From assembly GCF_036884845.1 (NCBI RefSeq), contig NZ_CP145732.1, forward strand, positions 2,914,001 to 2,978,000: a stretch of DNA of 64,000 nt, read 5' to 3'. The stretch is from Pseudomonas sp. MAG733B. Its GTDB lineage: Bacteria > Pseudomonadota > Gammaproteobacteria > Pseudomonadales > Pseudomonadaceae. The notes under the pieces were generated by a model, which did not search any database, was not told the origin of the DNA, and was given only the letters and a program-made list of their open reading frames with translations. Positions 38,395 through 48,111 of the stretch are shown in pieces; the first letter of the stretch is position 1, and every line of letters begins with the position of its first letter. Position numbers and translations under genes: made by a program.

Positions 38395-39759
38395 ATGACC
38401 CTGCGACCCGAATACGTGCATTCCCTGCTTGAAGACGATCCCGAGCAGGGCCTCTATCGCTGCAAACGCGAGATGTTCACCGACCCCCGGTTGTTCGATC
38501 TGGAGATGGAACACATCTTCGAGGGCAACTGGCTGTACCTGGCCCACGAAAGCCAGATCCCCAACATCAACGATTTCTACACCACCACCATGGGGCGTCA
38601 GTCGATCTTCATCGCGCGCAACAAGGACGGTGTGCTCAACGCCTTCATCAACGCCTGTAGCCACCGCGGCGCGATGCTGTGCCGGCACAAGTCCGGGAAC
38701 AAGAGCTCCTACACCTGCCCGTTCCATGGCTGGACGTTCAACAACTCCGGCAAGTTGCTCAAGGTCAAAGACCCGGCCAACGCCGGCTATCCTTCGAGTT
38801 TCAACTGCGAAGGCTCCCACGACCTGACCAAGGTTGCGCGTTTCGAGTCCTATCGCGGTTTCCTGTTTGGCAGTCTCAAGGCTGATGTCTTGCCGCTGGT
38901 CGAGCACCTCGGCGAGTCGGCGAAGATCATCGACATGATCGTCGACCAGTCCGCCGATGGCCTGGAAGTGCTGCGCGGTTCTTCCAGCTACATCTACGAA
39001 GGCAACTGGAAACTCACCGCCGAAAACGGCGCCGACGGTTACCACGTCAGCTCTGTGCACTGGAACTACGCGGCCACCCAGAACCAACGCAAACAGCGTG
39101 AAGCCGGTGACACCAACCCGACCATGAGCGCCGGTAGCTGGGCCAAGCAGGGCGGTGGTTTCTATTCCTTCGACAAGGGCCACATGCTGCTCTGGACCCG
39201 TTGGTCCAACCCTGAGGATCGTCCGCTGTACGAACGTCGCGACGAGCTGGCGCAAGATTTCGGCAAGGCTCGCGCGGACTGGATGATCGAGAACTCGCGC
39301 AACCTGTGCCTGTACCCGAACGTGTACCTGATGGACCAATTCAGTTCGCAGATTCGCATCGCCCGACCGATCTCGGTCAATCGTACGGAAATCACCATTT
39401 ACTGCATCGCCCCCAAAGGCGAAAGCGACCACGCGCGCTCAAGCCGGATTCGTCAGTACGAAGACTTCTTCAACGTCAGCGGCATGGCTACGCCGGACGA
39501 TCTGGAAGAATTCCGCTCCTGCCAGACCAGTTACCAGGGCAGCGTCACGACGTGGAACGACATGTCCCGCGGCGCCGAACACTGGATCGAAGGCGCCGAC
39601 GAGGCAGCCAAGGAAATCGATCTGCATCCACTACTCAGTGGCGTGCGCACCGAGGACGAAGGCCTGTTCGTGCTGCAACACAAATACTGGCAGCAGACCA
39701 TGCTCAAGGCGCTGGCGGCCGAGCAGTCGAAGCTGATCGCCGTGGAGGACGTGCAATGA
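38395..39759 (+). CDS. benA: Benzoate 1,2-dioxygenase large subunit
   Basis: The product has 454 residues from ATG 38395 (GGAGG eight bases upstream); the ATG at 38380 overlaps that site. Rieske [2Fe-2S] ligands are CSHRG and CPFHGW. The mononuclear iron site is [13 protein letters not shown]. It dihydroxylates benzoate to the cis-diol carboxylate with BenB and BenC. The stop overlaps the benB start (ATGA). Confidence 0.95.
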   Translation: MTLRPEYVHSLLEDDPEQGLYRCKREMFTDPRLFDLEMEHIFEGNWLYLAHESQIPNINDFYTTTMGRQSIFIARNKDGVLNAFINACSHRGAMLCRHKSGNKSSYTCPFHGWTFNNSGKLLKVKDPANAGYPSSFNCEGSHDLTKVARFESYRGFLFGSLKADVLPLVEHLGESAKIIDMIVDQSADGLEVLRGSSSYIYEGNWKLTAENGADGYHVSSVHWNYAATQNQRKQREAGDTNPTMSAGSWAKQGGGFYSFDKGHMLLWTRWSNPEDRPLYERRDELAQDFGKARADWMIENSRNLCLYPNVYLMDQFSSQIRIARPISVNRTEITIYCIAPKGESDHARSSRIRQYEDFFNVSGMATPDDLEEFRSCQTSYQGSVTTWNDMSRGAEHWIEGADEAAKEIDLHPLLSGVRTEDEGLFVLQHKYWQQTMLKALAAEQSKLIAVEDVQ

Positions 39760-40244
39760 ACATTTCCTATGAAGCGGTGCGCGATTTCCTCTATCGCGAA
39801 GCGCGCTACCTCGACGACCGGCAGTGGGACGAATGGCTGGAAATGTACGCTCCCGACGCGACGTACTGGATGCCGTCGTGGGACGACAACGACGAGTTGA
39901 CCGAAGACCCGCAGCGGGAAATCTCGCTGATCTGGTACGGCAACCGCACCGGCCTGGAAGACCGCGTCTTCCGCATCAAGACCGAGCGCTCCAGCGCCAG
40001 CGTGCCGGACACGCGCACCTCCCACAACATCAGCAACATCGAGCTGCTGGAACAGGCCGACGGACTGTGCAAGGTGCGCTTCAACTGGCACACCCTGAGC
40101 TTTCGCTACAAGACCGTCGACAGCTATTTCGGCAGCAGTTTCTACACCCTCGACGTGCGCGGTGAAAACCCGCTGATCAAGGCCAAGAAAGTGATCCTGA
40201 AGAACGACTACGTTCGCCAGGTCATCGATGTTTACCACTTGTGA
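39756..40244 (+). CDS. benB: Benzoate 1,2-dioxygenase small subunit
   Basis: The 162-residue cone-fold beta subunit ([53 protein letters not shown]) fits the ring-hydroxylating dioxygenase small-subunit family. The start is fixed by the four-base overlap with benA. Confidence 0.95.
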   Translation: MNISYEAVRDFLYREARYLDDRQWDEWLEMYAPDATYWMPSWDDNDELTEDPQREISLIWYGNRTGLEDRVFRIKTERSSASVPDTRTSHNISNIELLEQADGLCKVRFNWHTLSFRYKTVDSYFGSSFYTLDVRGENPLIKAKKVILKNDYVRQVIDVYHL

Positions 40245-40254
40245 GGCTGCCGTC

Positions 40255-41268
40255 ATGACCCATTCCATAGCATTCAATTTTGAAGACGGCGTCACCCGGT
40301 TCATCGACGCCAATGTGGGCGAAACCGTGGCCGATGCTGCGTACCGCCAGGGCATCAATATTCCGCTGGACTGCCGCGACGGCGCCTGCGGCACCTGCAA
40401 GTGTTTTGCCGAAGCCGGCCGCTACGATCTGGGCGAGGAGTACATCGAAGATGCCCTCAGCGCAGAAGAGGCCGAACAGGGTTTTGTCCTGACCTGCCAG
40501 ATGCGCGCCCAGAGTGATTGCGTGGTGCGGGTGCCGACCTCCTCGGAAGTCTGCCGCACGCGTCAGGCCAGTTACGACGCGACCATCAGCGCCGTGCGCC
40601 AGTTGTCCGACAGCACCATTGCGCTGTCGATCAAGGGCGAGGCGTTGAGCAAACTGGCGTTCCTGCCGGGGCAATACGTGAACCTGGGCATTCCCGGCAG
40701 CGAGCAGACTCGCGCGTACTCGTTCAGCTCGTTGCAGCGCGACGGCGAGGTCAGTTTTCTGATCCGCAACGTGCCGGGCGGTCTGATGAGCAGTTTCCTC
40801 ACCGGCATGGCCAAGGCTGGCGACAGCATGAGTCTGGCCGGTCCTCTGGGCAGTTTCTACCTGCGTGATATTCGTCGTCCGTTGCTGTTGCTGGCGGGTG
40901 GCACCGGATTGGCGCCGTTTACCGCGATGCTGGAAAAAATCGCCGAGCAGGGCAGTGATCATCCGCTGCATTTGATCTACGGCGTGACTCACGATTTTGA
41001 CCTGGTAGAGCTGGATCGACTTGAGGCCTTCGCTGCGCGCATCCCGAATTTCACCTATAGCGCCTGTGTCGCCAGCCCGGACAGTCAGCACCCGCTCAAG
41101 GGCTACGTGACCCAGCACATCGAGCCAAAGCATTTGAACGATGGTGACGTCGACGTCTACCTGTGCGGCCCGCCGCCGATGGTCGAGGCGGTCAGCCAGT
41201 TCATTCGCGAAAAAGGCATCGCGCCGGCGAACTTCTACTACGAAAAATTCGCCGCCAGCGCGGCGTGA
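40255..41268 (+). CDS. benC: Benzoate dioxygenase electron-transfer component
   Basis: The 337-residue product starts at ATG 40255, ten bases after benB. An N-terminal plant-type [2Fe-2S] ferredoxin has CRDGACGTCKCF and a later LTCQM Cys. It is followed by an FAD domain (RAYSFSS) and an NAD domain (LLAGGTGLAPFTAML, YLCGPPPMVEAV). It passes electrons from NADH to BenAB. Confidence 0.95.
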   Translation: MTHSIAFNFEDGVTRFIDANVGETVADAAYRQGINIPLDCRDGACGTCKCFAEAGRYDLGEEYIEDALSAEEAEQGFVLTCQMRAQSDCVVRVPTSSEVCRTRQASYDATISAVRQLSDSTIALSIKGEALSKLAFLPGQYVNLGIPGSEQTRAYSFSSLQRDGEVSFLIRNVPGGLMSSFLTGMAKAGDSMSLAGPLGSFYLRDIRRPLLLLAGGTGLAPFTAMLEKIAEQGSDHPLHLIYGVTHDFDLVELDRLEAFAARIPNFTYSACVASPDSQHPLKGYVTQHIEPKHLNDGDVDVYLCGPPPMVEAVSQFIREKGIAPANFYYEKFAASAA

Positions 41269-41275
41269 GGTGCTC

Positions 41276-42049
41276 ATGGACAGATTCACAGACAGAGTCG
41301 CGCTGATTACCGGCGCCGCCCAAGGCATCGGTCGACGTGTTGCCGAACGCATGGCGGCGGAAGGGGCGAAGTTGATTCTGGTCGATCGCTCCGAGCTGGT
41401 GTTCGAGTTGCAGCAGCAATTGGCGCCGGATTGCCAGGTGCTGGCGCTGACTGCCGATCTTGAGCAGTACGAGGAATGCGACCGGGTGATGCAAACGGCT
41501 GTCGAGCGTTTCGGGCGTCTCGATGTACTGATCAATAACGTCGGCGGCACGATCTGGGCCAAGCCGTTCGAGCATTACGAAGCGTCGCAGATCGAGGCAG
41601 AAGTCCGTCGCTCGTTGTTCCCGACGTTGTGGTGCTGCCATGCCGCATTGCCGTTCATGCTGGAGCAGGGCAGCGGTGCAATCGTCAACGTCTCGTCGAT
41701 CGCCACCCGCAGCGTCAACCGCGTGCCGTATGGCGCGGCGAAGGGCGGAGTGAATGCGCTGACCGCTTGCCTGGCGTTCGAAACCGCTGGGCGCGGGGTT
41801 CGGGTCAATGCCACTGCACCTGGTGGCACCGAAGCGCCGCCGCGCCGGGTTCCACGCAACACGGCCGAGCAAAGTGCCGAGGAAAAAATCTGGTATCAAC
41901 AGATCGTCGACCAGACCCTCGACAGCAGTTTGATGAAACGCTACGGCACGCTGGATGAACAGGCCGGGGCTATTCTGTTTCTGGCCAGCGATGAGGCGTC
42001 GTATATCACCGGCATGATCATGCCGGTGGGTGGCGGCGATCAGGGCTGA
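41276..42049 (+). CDS. benD: Benzoate diol dehydrogenase
   Basis: The 257-residue short-chain dehydrogenase has TGAAQGIGRR, NNVGG, Ser in NVSSIATRS and the YxxxK pair in PYGAAKGG. It oxidises and decarboxylates the cis-diol to catechol, which feeds catA. It starts seven bases after benC. No benK, benE or porin gene follows, unlike many Pseudomonas ben clusters. Confidence 0.94.
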   Translation: MDRFTDRVALITGAAQGIGRRVAERMAAEGAKLILVDRSELVFELQQQLAPDCQVLALTADLEQYEECDRVMQTAVERFGRLDVLINNVGGTIWAKPFEHYEASQIEAEVRRSLFPTLWCCHAALPFMLEQGSGAIVNVSSIATRSVNRVPYGAAKGGVNALTACLAFETAGRGVRVNATAPGGTEAPPRRVPRNTAEQSAEEKIWYQQIVDQTLDSSLMKRYGTLDEQAGAILFLASDEASYITGMIMPVGGGDQG

Positions 42050-42061
42050 CGCAGTGCTGGA

Positions 42062-42424
42062 CTACAAACGACGCTGAAAGGCTTTGACGATCCTGAGCGT
42101 GGCGTCGCTGGTGTTGAGGTTCTGCACTGAATCAAGCGGGAACCAGATGCAGTCGAAGATCTCGTTTTGCGGCCGAACGGCTTGGGCATTCAGCACCGAT
42201 GCCTCGAAGACATGGTGGCGGGTGTTGCCGGTTTCCAGTTCCATCAGGTACAGCATGTCGTCGGCGCCGAGCCCGGTTTCTTCCTGCAGTTCACGCATTG
42301 CCGCGCCCGCGGTGGTCTCACCGGGCTCGACCTTGCCGCCGGGCAATGTCCAGCGAGACCTTGGTTTGCGCACCAGCAGAATGTGTCGGTCCAGCTCGCA
42401 AATGACGGTTGCGCGTACTTTCAT
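42062..42424 (-). CDS. NUDIX hydrolase
   Basis: The 120-residue single-domain protein has a complete Nudix box ([24 protein letters not shown], about 29-52: written here as G-x5-E-x7-REL-x-EE-x-G). It hydrolyses a nucleoside diphosphate linked to some group; substrate not predictable. Convergent with benD, 12 bases between stops. Confidence 0.88.
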   Translation of the reverse strand: MKVRATVICELDRHILLVRKPRSRWTLPGGKVEPGETTAGAAMRELQEETGLGADDMLYLMELETGNTRHHVFEASVLNAQAVRPQNEIFDCIWFPLDSVQNLNTSDATLRIVKAFQRRL

Positions 42425-42633
42425 GTGTTACCTGAATACCGGTTGTCATCAAACTGTCATGAAACTGCAATATTCGAGCCGGCTCCCCTTTCACCGGTAT
42501 CTGGCTATTTGGAGCGGTTGAGGCGCCTGAAAGTGCCGGAATCCTGACACGACGTCTGGTCGTCATCTTCGCGAGGTGTGGGTGTAAGGTAGGTGCGTTA
42601 GCCTTGGATATCATTGCCGAGATGGAGGTGACC

Positions 42634-42825
42634 ATGAGTGTTCCGATGCTGAACAAAATGCACATGAACGGTTATGACGTACTCAGCGTGAACAACGGCC
42701 CTTGGCGGGTCTGCACCAAAGGTGACCGGCTGGGGTCATTTGGCAGCCGGGAGGAAGCACTGGCGTTTGCGGCGTCTCTTCCGGGCTACAAGTCGCGGTC
42801 GAGCAGGCAAGCCAGCAACCAGTAA
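42634..42825 (+). CDS. Small conserved hypothetical protein, 63 residues
   Basis: ATG 42634 has a strong GGAGGTG site. The product (NGYDVLSVNNGPWRVCTKGD, then LGSFGSREEALAFAASLPGY) has the beta-beta-beta-alpha look of a small DUF2188-like fold, but that is only a resemblance. It ends in a Ser/Arg/Gln tail and is followed by a strong terminator. Confidence 0.7.
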   Translation: MSVPMLNKMHMNGYDVLSVNNGPWRVCTKGDRLGSFGSREEALAFAASLPGYKSRSSRQASNQ

Positions 42826-42843
42826 GCGCATTGACGCTACGTT

Positions 42844-42869
42844 AAAGCCCCGGCATGTCGGGGCTTTTT
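42844..42869 (+). terminator. Rho-independent terminator
   Basis: AAAGCCCCG-GCATGT-CGGGGCTTTTT, 18 bases after the 63-residue gene. Confidence 0.9.
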
Positions 42870-42895
42870 GTTGTGTCAGTGCGGTTGATTAGCGG

Positions 42896-43135
42896 TCATT
42901 GGGCCTTGTTGCGGGTAATGATTTTGGCCTTCACTTCTTCGGCATAGCCAGACAGTCGTTGTTCATCACCCTGAAACAAGTCGCACAGCCTCCTGACCGC
43001 TTCTGCATCGACGTCGTTGCCAGTCAGGCGCAACTGCTCTGCGATGCGTAAGAGCTCGACCGCCGACCAGCGCAGATCCGAGGCCAGGCCTTGCAGATCG
43101 CGCCGAAGCGCCTGTTCCGATTCGTTAAGCCACAT
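42896..43135 (-). CDS. Small helical protein, 79 residues
   Basis: ATG 43135 follows AGGAGG. The protein is all-helical and charged (LNESEQALRRDLQGLASDLR, AVRRLCDLFQGDEQRLSGYA), without signal peptide. Family not recognised. Confidence 0.65.
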   Translation of the reverse strand: MWLNESEQALRRDLQGLASDLRWSAVELLRIAEQLRLTGNDVDAEAVRRLCDLFQGDEQRLSGYAEEVKAKIITRNKAQ

Positions 43136-43304
43136 GTTGACCTCCTGTAACTCTGTGCTTCGAAATTTTAGACCCATTTGTGCCGTGGGGCATTGTGTTC
43201 TTCTGAAACCGCACCGCTCCCTTTGGTCGGGAAATTTGCGCGATCGGCAAAATTCGCTGTCGTAGTGAAGTACCGATTTTTCGGCAGGGCGGGGTCAGTT
43301 CAAA

Positions 43305-43523
43305 ATGACGACAACTGATGACTTCAGGGCGCGTGCCCATGAGCTGATCGCCGATCTGGATGCGGCCACCAGCGAAATGATGAATCTCATTTCCGAGCAT
43401 CAGCTCAGTGGACCGGAATGGGATCGGGTAAGCCTGTGGCAACACGAGGCCTACGAACGATGGATGAGCTATTTGAACGAGCGGACGTACGCGGACCCCG
43501 GTGATCACAACGCCAGTCGCTGA
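43305..43523 (+). CDS. Small hypothetical protein, 72 residues
   Basis: The product (TDDFRARAHELIADLDAATS, WQHEAYERWMSYLNERTYAD) is helical, soluble and aromatic-rich. The ribosome site is weak (GGGG 12 bases upstream). Codon use is normal for the region. No family recognised. Confidence 0.6.
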   Translation: MTTTDDFRARAHELIADLDAATSEMMNLISEHQLSGPEWDRVSLWQHEAYERWMSYLNERTYADPGDHNASR

Positions 43524-43596
43524 AGTGCGATGCGGTTCATGGATATCCGCGCGGTAGCAGGCTACATTTTATTTTTTCAGGATTTAAGGAAGCTTC

Positions 43597-43938
43597 ATGC
43601 AGAGTCGGATGTTGATGGGGGGAGCCGTTTTGGCGTTGCTGGCGGGTTGCTCGTTGCCAGCGTCCCTGGTGCCAGGCGAGCCGAATTACAACAAGCAGAG
43701 TGACAAGATTCCCAAGGACGTAGCGGCGTGCGTGTTGCCGGCATGGCAAAAGGAGATTTCCAAGACGACTCAGACATCGATTTCCAACGGCTACCGCATC
43801 ACCGCGCCGAGCATCATCACGGCCGATGAAGTGCTGGATATCGTGAAATACAAGGACGGCAGCCGGGTTTCGCTTTACCAGGGGCCGCCCTGGGCCAAGT
43901 CAGGGGCGATGCGCCAGGCAGTGCGTGACTGCCTGTAG
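43597..43938 (+). CDS. Small lipoprotein, 113 residues
   Basis: A lipoprotein signal ends at Cys18 (ALLAGCSLP). The mature part (VAACVLPAWQKEI, NGYRITAPSIITADEVLDIVKYKDGSRVSLYQG) is a small domain with two further Cys residues, one near each end. AAGGAA precedes the ATG. Ends three bases before the convergent Rrf2 stop. Function unknown. Confidence 0.75.
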   Translation: MQSRMLMGGAVLALLAGCSLPASLVPGEPNYNKQSDKIPKDVAACVLPAWQKEISKTTQTSISNGYRITAPSIITADEVLDIVKYKDGSRVSLYQGPPWAKSGAMRQAVRDCL

Positions 43939-43941
43939 GTT

Positions 43942-44511
43942 TCAGTCGGAGATTTCGGTGACCTGGATAAGCTGATCGTCGCTTGTCTGGGCGCCGCCGG
44001 TGCCTTTCTTTTCCCGGCGATCATTCATCCAGTTGTCGACCTTTGCGCTGAACTCTGCCGGGGCTTTGCGTCCGACCTTGCGGGCAATGTCCAGAATGGT
44101 TTGCTGATCCAGCGCCTCTTCCATGCGCTTCTGCGCCGTCAGCATCGCGCCATGCACCGAGCAGTGGCCGTCCAGCGCCCACGCGGGGGCTTCGCCTTCG
44201 AACAGCGCACATCTGCCGCGAATCTCCCGGCATTCGAAAATAGCCTTGCGCCCGTCGATGGCGTTGACGATATCCAGCAGGGTGATTTCGTCAGCAGGGC
44301 GGGCCAGCTTGAAACCGCCGCGAACACCTTCGGTGGCGACCACCAGTTTTGCCTTGGCCAGTTTGGTGAAGATTTTCGCCAGATAGTCCAGAGGCACGCC
44401 TTGCAACTCTGCCAGGTCGCGCACGCTCGCTTCGCGGGAGTCGCCGCCATTGCCCACCAGGAAAATCAGGCAGTGGATGCCGTACTCGACACCCGCGCTG
44501 TAAAGAGACAT
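43942..44511 (-). CDS. Rrf2-family transcriptional regulator
   Basis: The 189-residue protein has an N-terminal winged helix (SVRDLAELQGVPLDYLAKIFTKLAKAKLV, TEGVRGGFKLARP) typical of Rrf2. Three Cys (C-x6-C-x15-C within CREIRGRC...GHCSVH) could hold an Fe-S cluster. The C-terminal tail is longer than in IscR or NsrR. It is divergent from an NDH-2-like oxidoreductase, the probable target, with an inverted repeat between. Redox or NO sensing is possible. Confidence 0.88.
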   Translation of the reverse strand: MSLYSAGVEYGIHCLIFLVGNGGDSREASVRDLAELQGVPLDYLAKIFTKLAKAKLVVATEGVRGGFKLARPADEITLLDIVNAIDGRKAIFECREIRGRCALFEGEAPAWALDGHCSVHGAMLTAQKRMEEALDQQTILDIARKVGRKAPAEFSAKVDNWMNDRREKKGTGGAQTSDDQLIQVTEISD

Positions 44512-44544
44512 ATCGATCTCCGACTAATGTTGTCGCAAATATTA

Positions 44545-44563
44545 CCAGCTGATCGTTAGCTGG
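44545..44563. promoter_or_regulatory. Inverted repeat, possible Rrf2 operator
   Basis: CCAGCT-N7-AGCTGG lies 34-52 bases upstream of the Rrf2 gene start in the 292-base divergent gap. The rest of the gap holds no gene. Confidence 0.4.
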
Positions 44564-44803
44564 ACAATCAATGTGCCGATTTTTCGTTTTTCGTGCTGAG
44601 GCCTTTAGAAGTGCCGGTTTACGGGGGTTCCTGATGAGTATCGATTTGATCGATGCGAACCATTGAAAAAAATCTGTTGCGGCTTTTAACTCGGATCAAT
44701 AGAGTCGCCGTTGTCAGGTCTGGAGCGAAAAGCGTCTTTCAACAAAAAAGCGCGCAACGACGCACTGATCCTTCAACAAAATTCAATGCCCCTGGAGTGA
44801 CAA

Positions 44804-46003
44804 ATGAAACAGCACATTTTGGTAATCGGCGCAGGTTTCGGTGGCATGTGGACCGCTTTGAGCGCCACGCGTCTGTTCGACATTCACGGCCACAGCGACT
44901 ACGACGTTACGGTGCTGGCGCCTCAGGCCGAGTTGCGCGTCCGTCCACGTTTCTACGAACCGAATGCCCACCAACTGGCCGCTCCAATCGGCAAGCTGTT
45001 CGATGACGTCGGCGTGAAGTTCATCAAAGGCGCTGCCGAGACCATCGACGTTGCGCAAAAAAGCGTTGGCTACATCGACGCCTCGGGCAATAAACAAGTC
45101 TGCATCTACGACAAACTCGTTCTGGCTACCGGTAGCCGCCTCGCACTGCCGAACACTCCCGGCGTGTCTGAACATGCGTTCGACGTCGACCAGATCGAAC
45201 AGGCCATACGTCTGGAAAACCACCTAAAAGCCCTGGTCAACCAGCCAGAAACCCAGGCACGCAACACCGTCGTGGTGGCCGGCGGAGGGTTTACCGGGAT
45301 CGAAACGGCGACTGAAATGCCAACCCGTTTGCGCGCCATCCTGGGTGATCGGGCAGATATCAACGTGATCATCGTTGATCGCGGCGACAAGGTTGGCGGC
45401 TCCATGGGCCCGCAAATCGCCGAGAAAATCGCTGAAGCCAGTGTTGAAACCGGCGTGAAGTGGTACCTCAAAGCCTCGGTCGTATCCGTCGACGAAAACG
45501 GTGTGAACTTGTCCGATGGCCAGCGCATCGACGCCAACACCGTGGTCTGGACTACCGGTGTACGCGCCAGTTCGCTGACCGAGCAGATCCCGGCCGAACG
45601 CGATCACCTTGGCCGTCTGCACGTTGATGCACACCTCAAGGTCATCGGCCAGGACGATATCTACGCGACCGGCGACGTCGCTTACGCGGCCAGCGATGAC
45701 ATCGGCAACTACGCGCTGATGACCTGCCAGCACGCCATCGTGTTGGGCCGTCATGCCGGCAACAACGTGGCTGCGCAGATCCTCGGCGTGGACCCGACGC
45801 CATATCGCCAGCCTAAATACGTCACTTGCCTGGATCTGGGCGCGTGGGGTGCGGTTTACACCGAAGGTTGGGATCGCCAGGTGAAACTGACCGGGCAGGA
45901 AGGGAAGGAGCTGAAGACGCAGATCAACACCGTGTGGATCTATCCGCCGGCGGATCGTGCATCGGCTTGGGCGGCGGCGGATCCGTTGATTCCGATTGCT
46001 TGA
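44804..46003 (+). CDS. NDH-2-like FAD/NAD(P)-dependent oxidoreductase
   Basis: The 399-residue protein has two dinucleotide folds: VIGAGFGGM (FAD, about 6-14) and VVAGGGFTGIE (NAD(P), about 152-162), plus the FAD-binding YATGDVAYA near 285. It resembles type II NADH dehydrogenases and sulfide:quinone reductase relatives. No membrane-anchoring C-terminal helix is obvious and no redox Cys pair is visible. Start has GGAG. Ends in a strong terminator. Likely regulated by the divergent Rrf2 protein. Confidence 0.85.
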   Translation: MKQHILVIGAGFGGMWTALSATRLFDIHGHSDYDVTVLAPQAELRVRPRFYEPNAHQLAAPIGKLFDDVGVKFIKGAAETIDVAQKSVGYIDASGNKQVCIYDKLVLATGSRLALPNTPGVSEHAFDVDQIEQAIRLENHLKALVNQPETQARNTVVVAGGGFTGIETATEMPTRLRAILGDRADINVIIVDRGDKVGGSMGPQIAEKIAEASVETGVKWYLKASVVSVDENGVNLSDGQRIDANTVVWTTGVRASSLTEQIPAERDHLGRLHVDAHLKVIGQDDIYATGDVAYAASDDIGNYALMTCQHAIVLGRHAGNNVAAQILGVDPTPYRQPKYVTCLDLGAWGAVYTEGWDRQVKLTGQEGKELKTQINTVWIYPPADRASAWAAADPLIPIA

Positions 46004-46020
46004 TGCGTGTTGATTAAACG

Positions 46021-46053
46021 AATCCCGCCCGGAGTTTCCAGGCGGGATTTTTT
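46021..46053 (+). terminator. Rho-independent terminator
   Basis: AATCCCGCC/GGCGGGATT stem followed by seven or more T, just after the oxidoreductase gene. Confidence 0.9.
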
Positions 46054-46123
46054 TGCGTGTGCGTCAGGCGAAAAAAAGGCCGCCGCAACCCGACGTTGCG
46101 GCGACCCGAGGGTGACTCCTGAA

Positions 46124-47278
46124 TCAATGTGCGCCAGCGGCCTTGTTCAGATCGCTTTCAGTCCATTCGGTGTACACGCACGCGTCCGCCGTAGCCCAGC
46201 GCACCTGCACCGGATCACCCGCCTTGAGCGGCATGCCGGCCGCCGAGAGTGCCTTGACGGTCATCGATGTACCGCCGGAAGTCACCACGCTGCAGGTCTG
46301 GCTTTCGCCGAGGAACAACACTTCCACGACCTTGGCCGAGACTTCGTTCCAGCCGGCGGCCAGCGGCTGCTGGATCGCTTGCTGCACACTCAGGGCGACG
46401 GCTTTTTCCGGGCGCACCATCAACAACACATCCTGGTCGGTTTTCAGTCCGGCGCTCAGGCGAATCGACAGTGCCTGGCCTTCAAAAGTCGCCACGGCGT
46501 TGCCTTGGGCCTTGAGCTTGAGGAAGTTCGAGTTGCCGAGGAACGAGGCGACGAAGGCATTCGGCGGGTTCTGGTACAAGTCGTAGCCGCTGCCCAAACC
46601 GACGATCTTGCCGTGGCTGAAAATCGCGATGCGCTGGGACAGGCGCATGGCTTCTTCCTGATCGTGGGTTACGTAGACGATGGTGATGCCCAGGCGCCGA
46701 TGCAGTTGGCGCAGTTCATCCTGCAAGTCTTCCCGCAGTTTCTTGTCCAGCGCGCCAAGGGGTTCGTCCATCAGCAGGATGCGTGGTTCGTAGACCAGCG
46801 CCCGCGCAATCGCGACCCGTTGCTGTTGGCCGCCGGACAGTTGCGACGGGCGACGATGGGCGAACTGCTCCAGTTGCACCAGTTTGAGCATGGCATCGAC
46901 CCGGCGCTCGCGTTCGGCGGCGGCGAGTTTGCGGATGGCCAGCGGGAACGCGATGTTGTCGCGCACCGACAGGTGCGGAAACAGCGAGTAGCGCTGGAAT
47001 ACCATGCCGATGTCGCGCTTGTGCGGCGGCACGTTGACCAGCGACTGGCCGTTGACCAGGATCTCGCCGCTGCTCGGGGTTTCGAAACCGGCGAGCATCG
47101 ACAGCGTGGTGCTTTTGCCGGACCCGCTGGAGCCGAGGAAGGTCAGGAATTCGCCGTCCTTGATGTCCAGCGAGATGTTGTCCACGGCGGCAAAGTCGCC
47201 GTAGTGCTTGTTCAGGTTACGCAGGCTGACCAGGGGTTTGTCATCTTGCTGCGCGGCATCTTTGATCACTGCACTCAT
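46124..47278 (-). CDS. Polyamine-type ABC importer ATPase (PotA family)
   Basis: The product has 384 residues from ATG 47278; the longer frame reads into the permease gene. It has Walker A GSSGSGKST, Q-loop VFQRYSLFPHLSV, signature LSGGQQQRVAIARAL, Walker B ILLMDEPLGALD, His in VTHDQEEAM and a C-terminal TOBE domain (about 290-375). Last gene of a four-gene importer operon whose promoter carries a GntR-type half operator. Confidence 0.9.
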   Translation of the reverse strand: MSAVIKDAAQQDDKPLVSLRNLNKHYGDFAAVDNISLDIKDGEFLTFLGSSGSGKSTTLSMLAGFETPSSGEILVNGQSLVNVPPHKRDIGMVFQRYSLFPHLSVRDNIAFPLAIRKLAAAERERRVDAMLKLVQLEQFAHRRPSQLSGGQQQRVAIARALVYEPRILLMDEPLGALDKKLREDLQDELRQLHRRLGITIVYVTHDQEEAMRLSQRIAIFSHGKIVGLGSGYDLYQNPPNAFVASFLGNSNFLKLKAQGNAVATFEGQALSIRLSAGLKTDQDVLLMVRPEKAVALSVQQAIQQPLAAGWNEVSAKVVEVLFLGESQTCSVVTSGGTSMTVKALSAAGMPLKAGDPVQVRWATADACVYTEWTESDLNKAAGAH

Positions 47279-47295
47279 GTCGTACTCCTGGGCGC

Positions 47296-48105
47296 TCAGG
47301 CGCTGATTTCGTTGCGCCGGCGCAAGGCAGCGGCGATGACCATGACCAATACCGAGAGGCCGATCAGCAGCGTCGAAGCGACGGCGATCACGGGCGTCAG
47401 GTCCTGGCGCAAAGTGGTCCACATTTTCACGGGAAGGGTTTGCAGGGTCGGGCTGGCCATCATCACGCTCAGCACCACTTCATCCCACGACACAAGGAAG
47501 GCGAAGAGGGCGCCGGCGACCATGCCCGGACGAATCGCCGGGAAGGTCACCTTGAACACCGCTTGCAGGCGCGAGGCGCCGCAGATCACCGCGGCATCCT
47601 CGATTGACTGATCAAACAGCTTCAGCGAGTTGATGATCGAGATGATGGTGAACGGCAACGCGACGATCACATGGCTGACGACGAAGGCGAACATGGTCCC
47701 GGTGTAGCCGAGTTTCAGGAACAGCGCATACACCGCCACGGCGATGATCACCAGCGGCACGATCATCGGCAGGGTGAACAGGCCGTAGAGCATTTCCCGG
47801 CCGGGGAAGCGGCCACGCACCAGCGCGAACGCGGTCGGCAGGCCCAGCGCGACGGCGAAGAATGTGGTCAGCACCGCGACTTTCAGGCTGGCCATCGCCG
47901 CGTTCATCCAGTCGGCGTTGGAGAAGAACTGGCCGTACCATTTCAGCGTCCAGCCCGGTGGCGGGAACACCAGCCATTGCGACGAGCCGAACGACAGCAG
48001 CACGATGAACACGATCGGCAGCAGCAGGAACAGACCGATCAGCCCGGTGGTGAAATACAGGCCGAAGCGCATGCGTCGGCTCATGGCATTGGGGGTCAGG
48101 AGCAT
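47296..48105 (-). CDS. ABC importer permease (PotC type)
   Basis: The 269-residue protein has six TM helices and the EAA loop EDAAVICGASRLQAVFKVTFPAIRPG. It pairs with the permease at 48112 and the ATPase 17 bases downstream. Confidence 0.9.
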   Translation of the reverse strand: MLLTPNAMSRRMRFGLYFTTGLIGLFLLLPIVFIVLLSFGSSQWLVFPPPGWTLKWYGQFFSNADWMNAAMASLKVAVLTTFFAVALGLPTAFALVRGRFPGREMLYGLFTLPMIVPLVIIAVAVYALFLKLGYTGTMFAFVVSHVIVALPFTIISIINSLKLFDQSIEDAAVICGASRLQAVFKVTFPAIRPGMVAGALFAFLVSWDEVVLSVMMASPTLQTLPVKMWTTLRQDLTPVIAVASTLLIGLSVLVMVIAAALRRRNEISA

Positions 48106-48111
48106 GACGGC

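Noticed and set aside
46007..47611. 534-codon frame opposite the ABC ATPase and permease
   Set aside because: ABC signature motifs fix the coding strand as minus.
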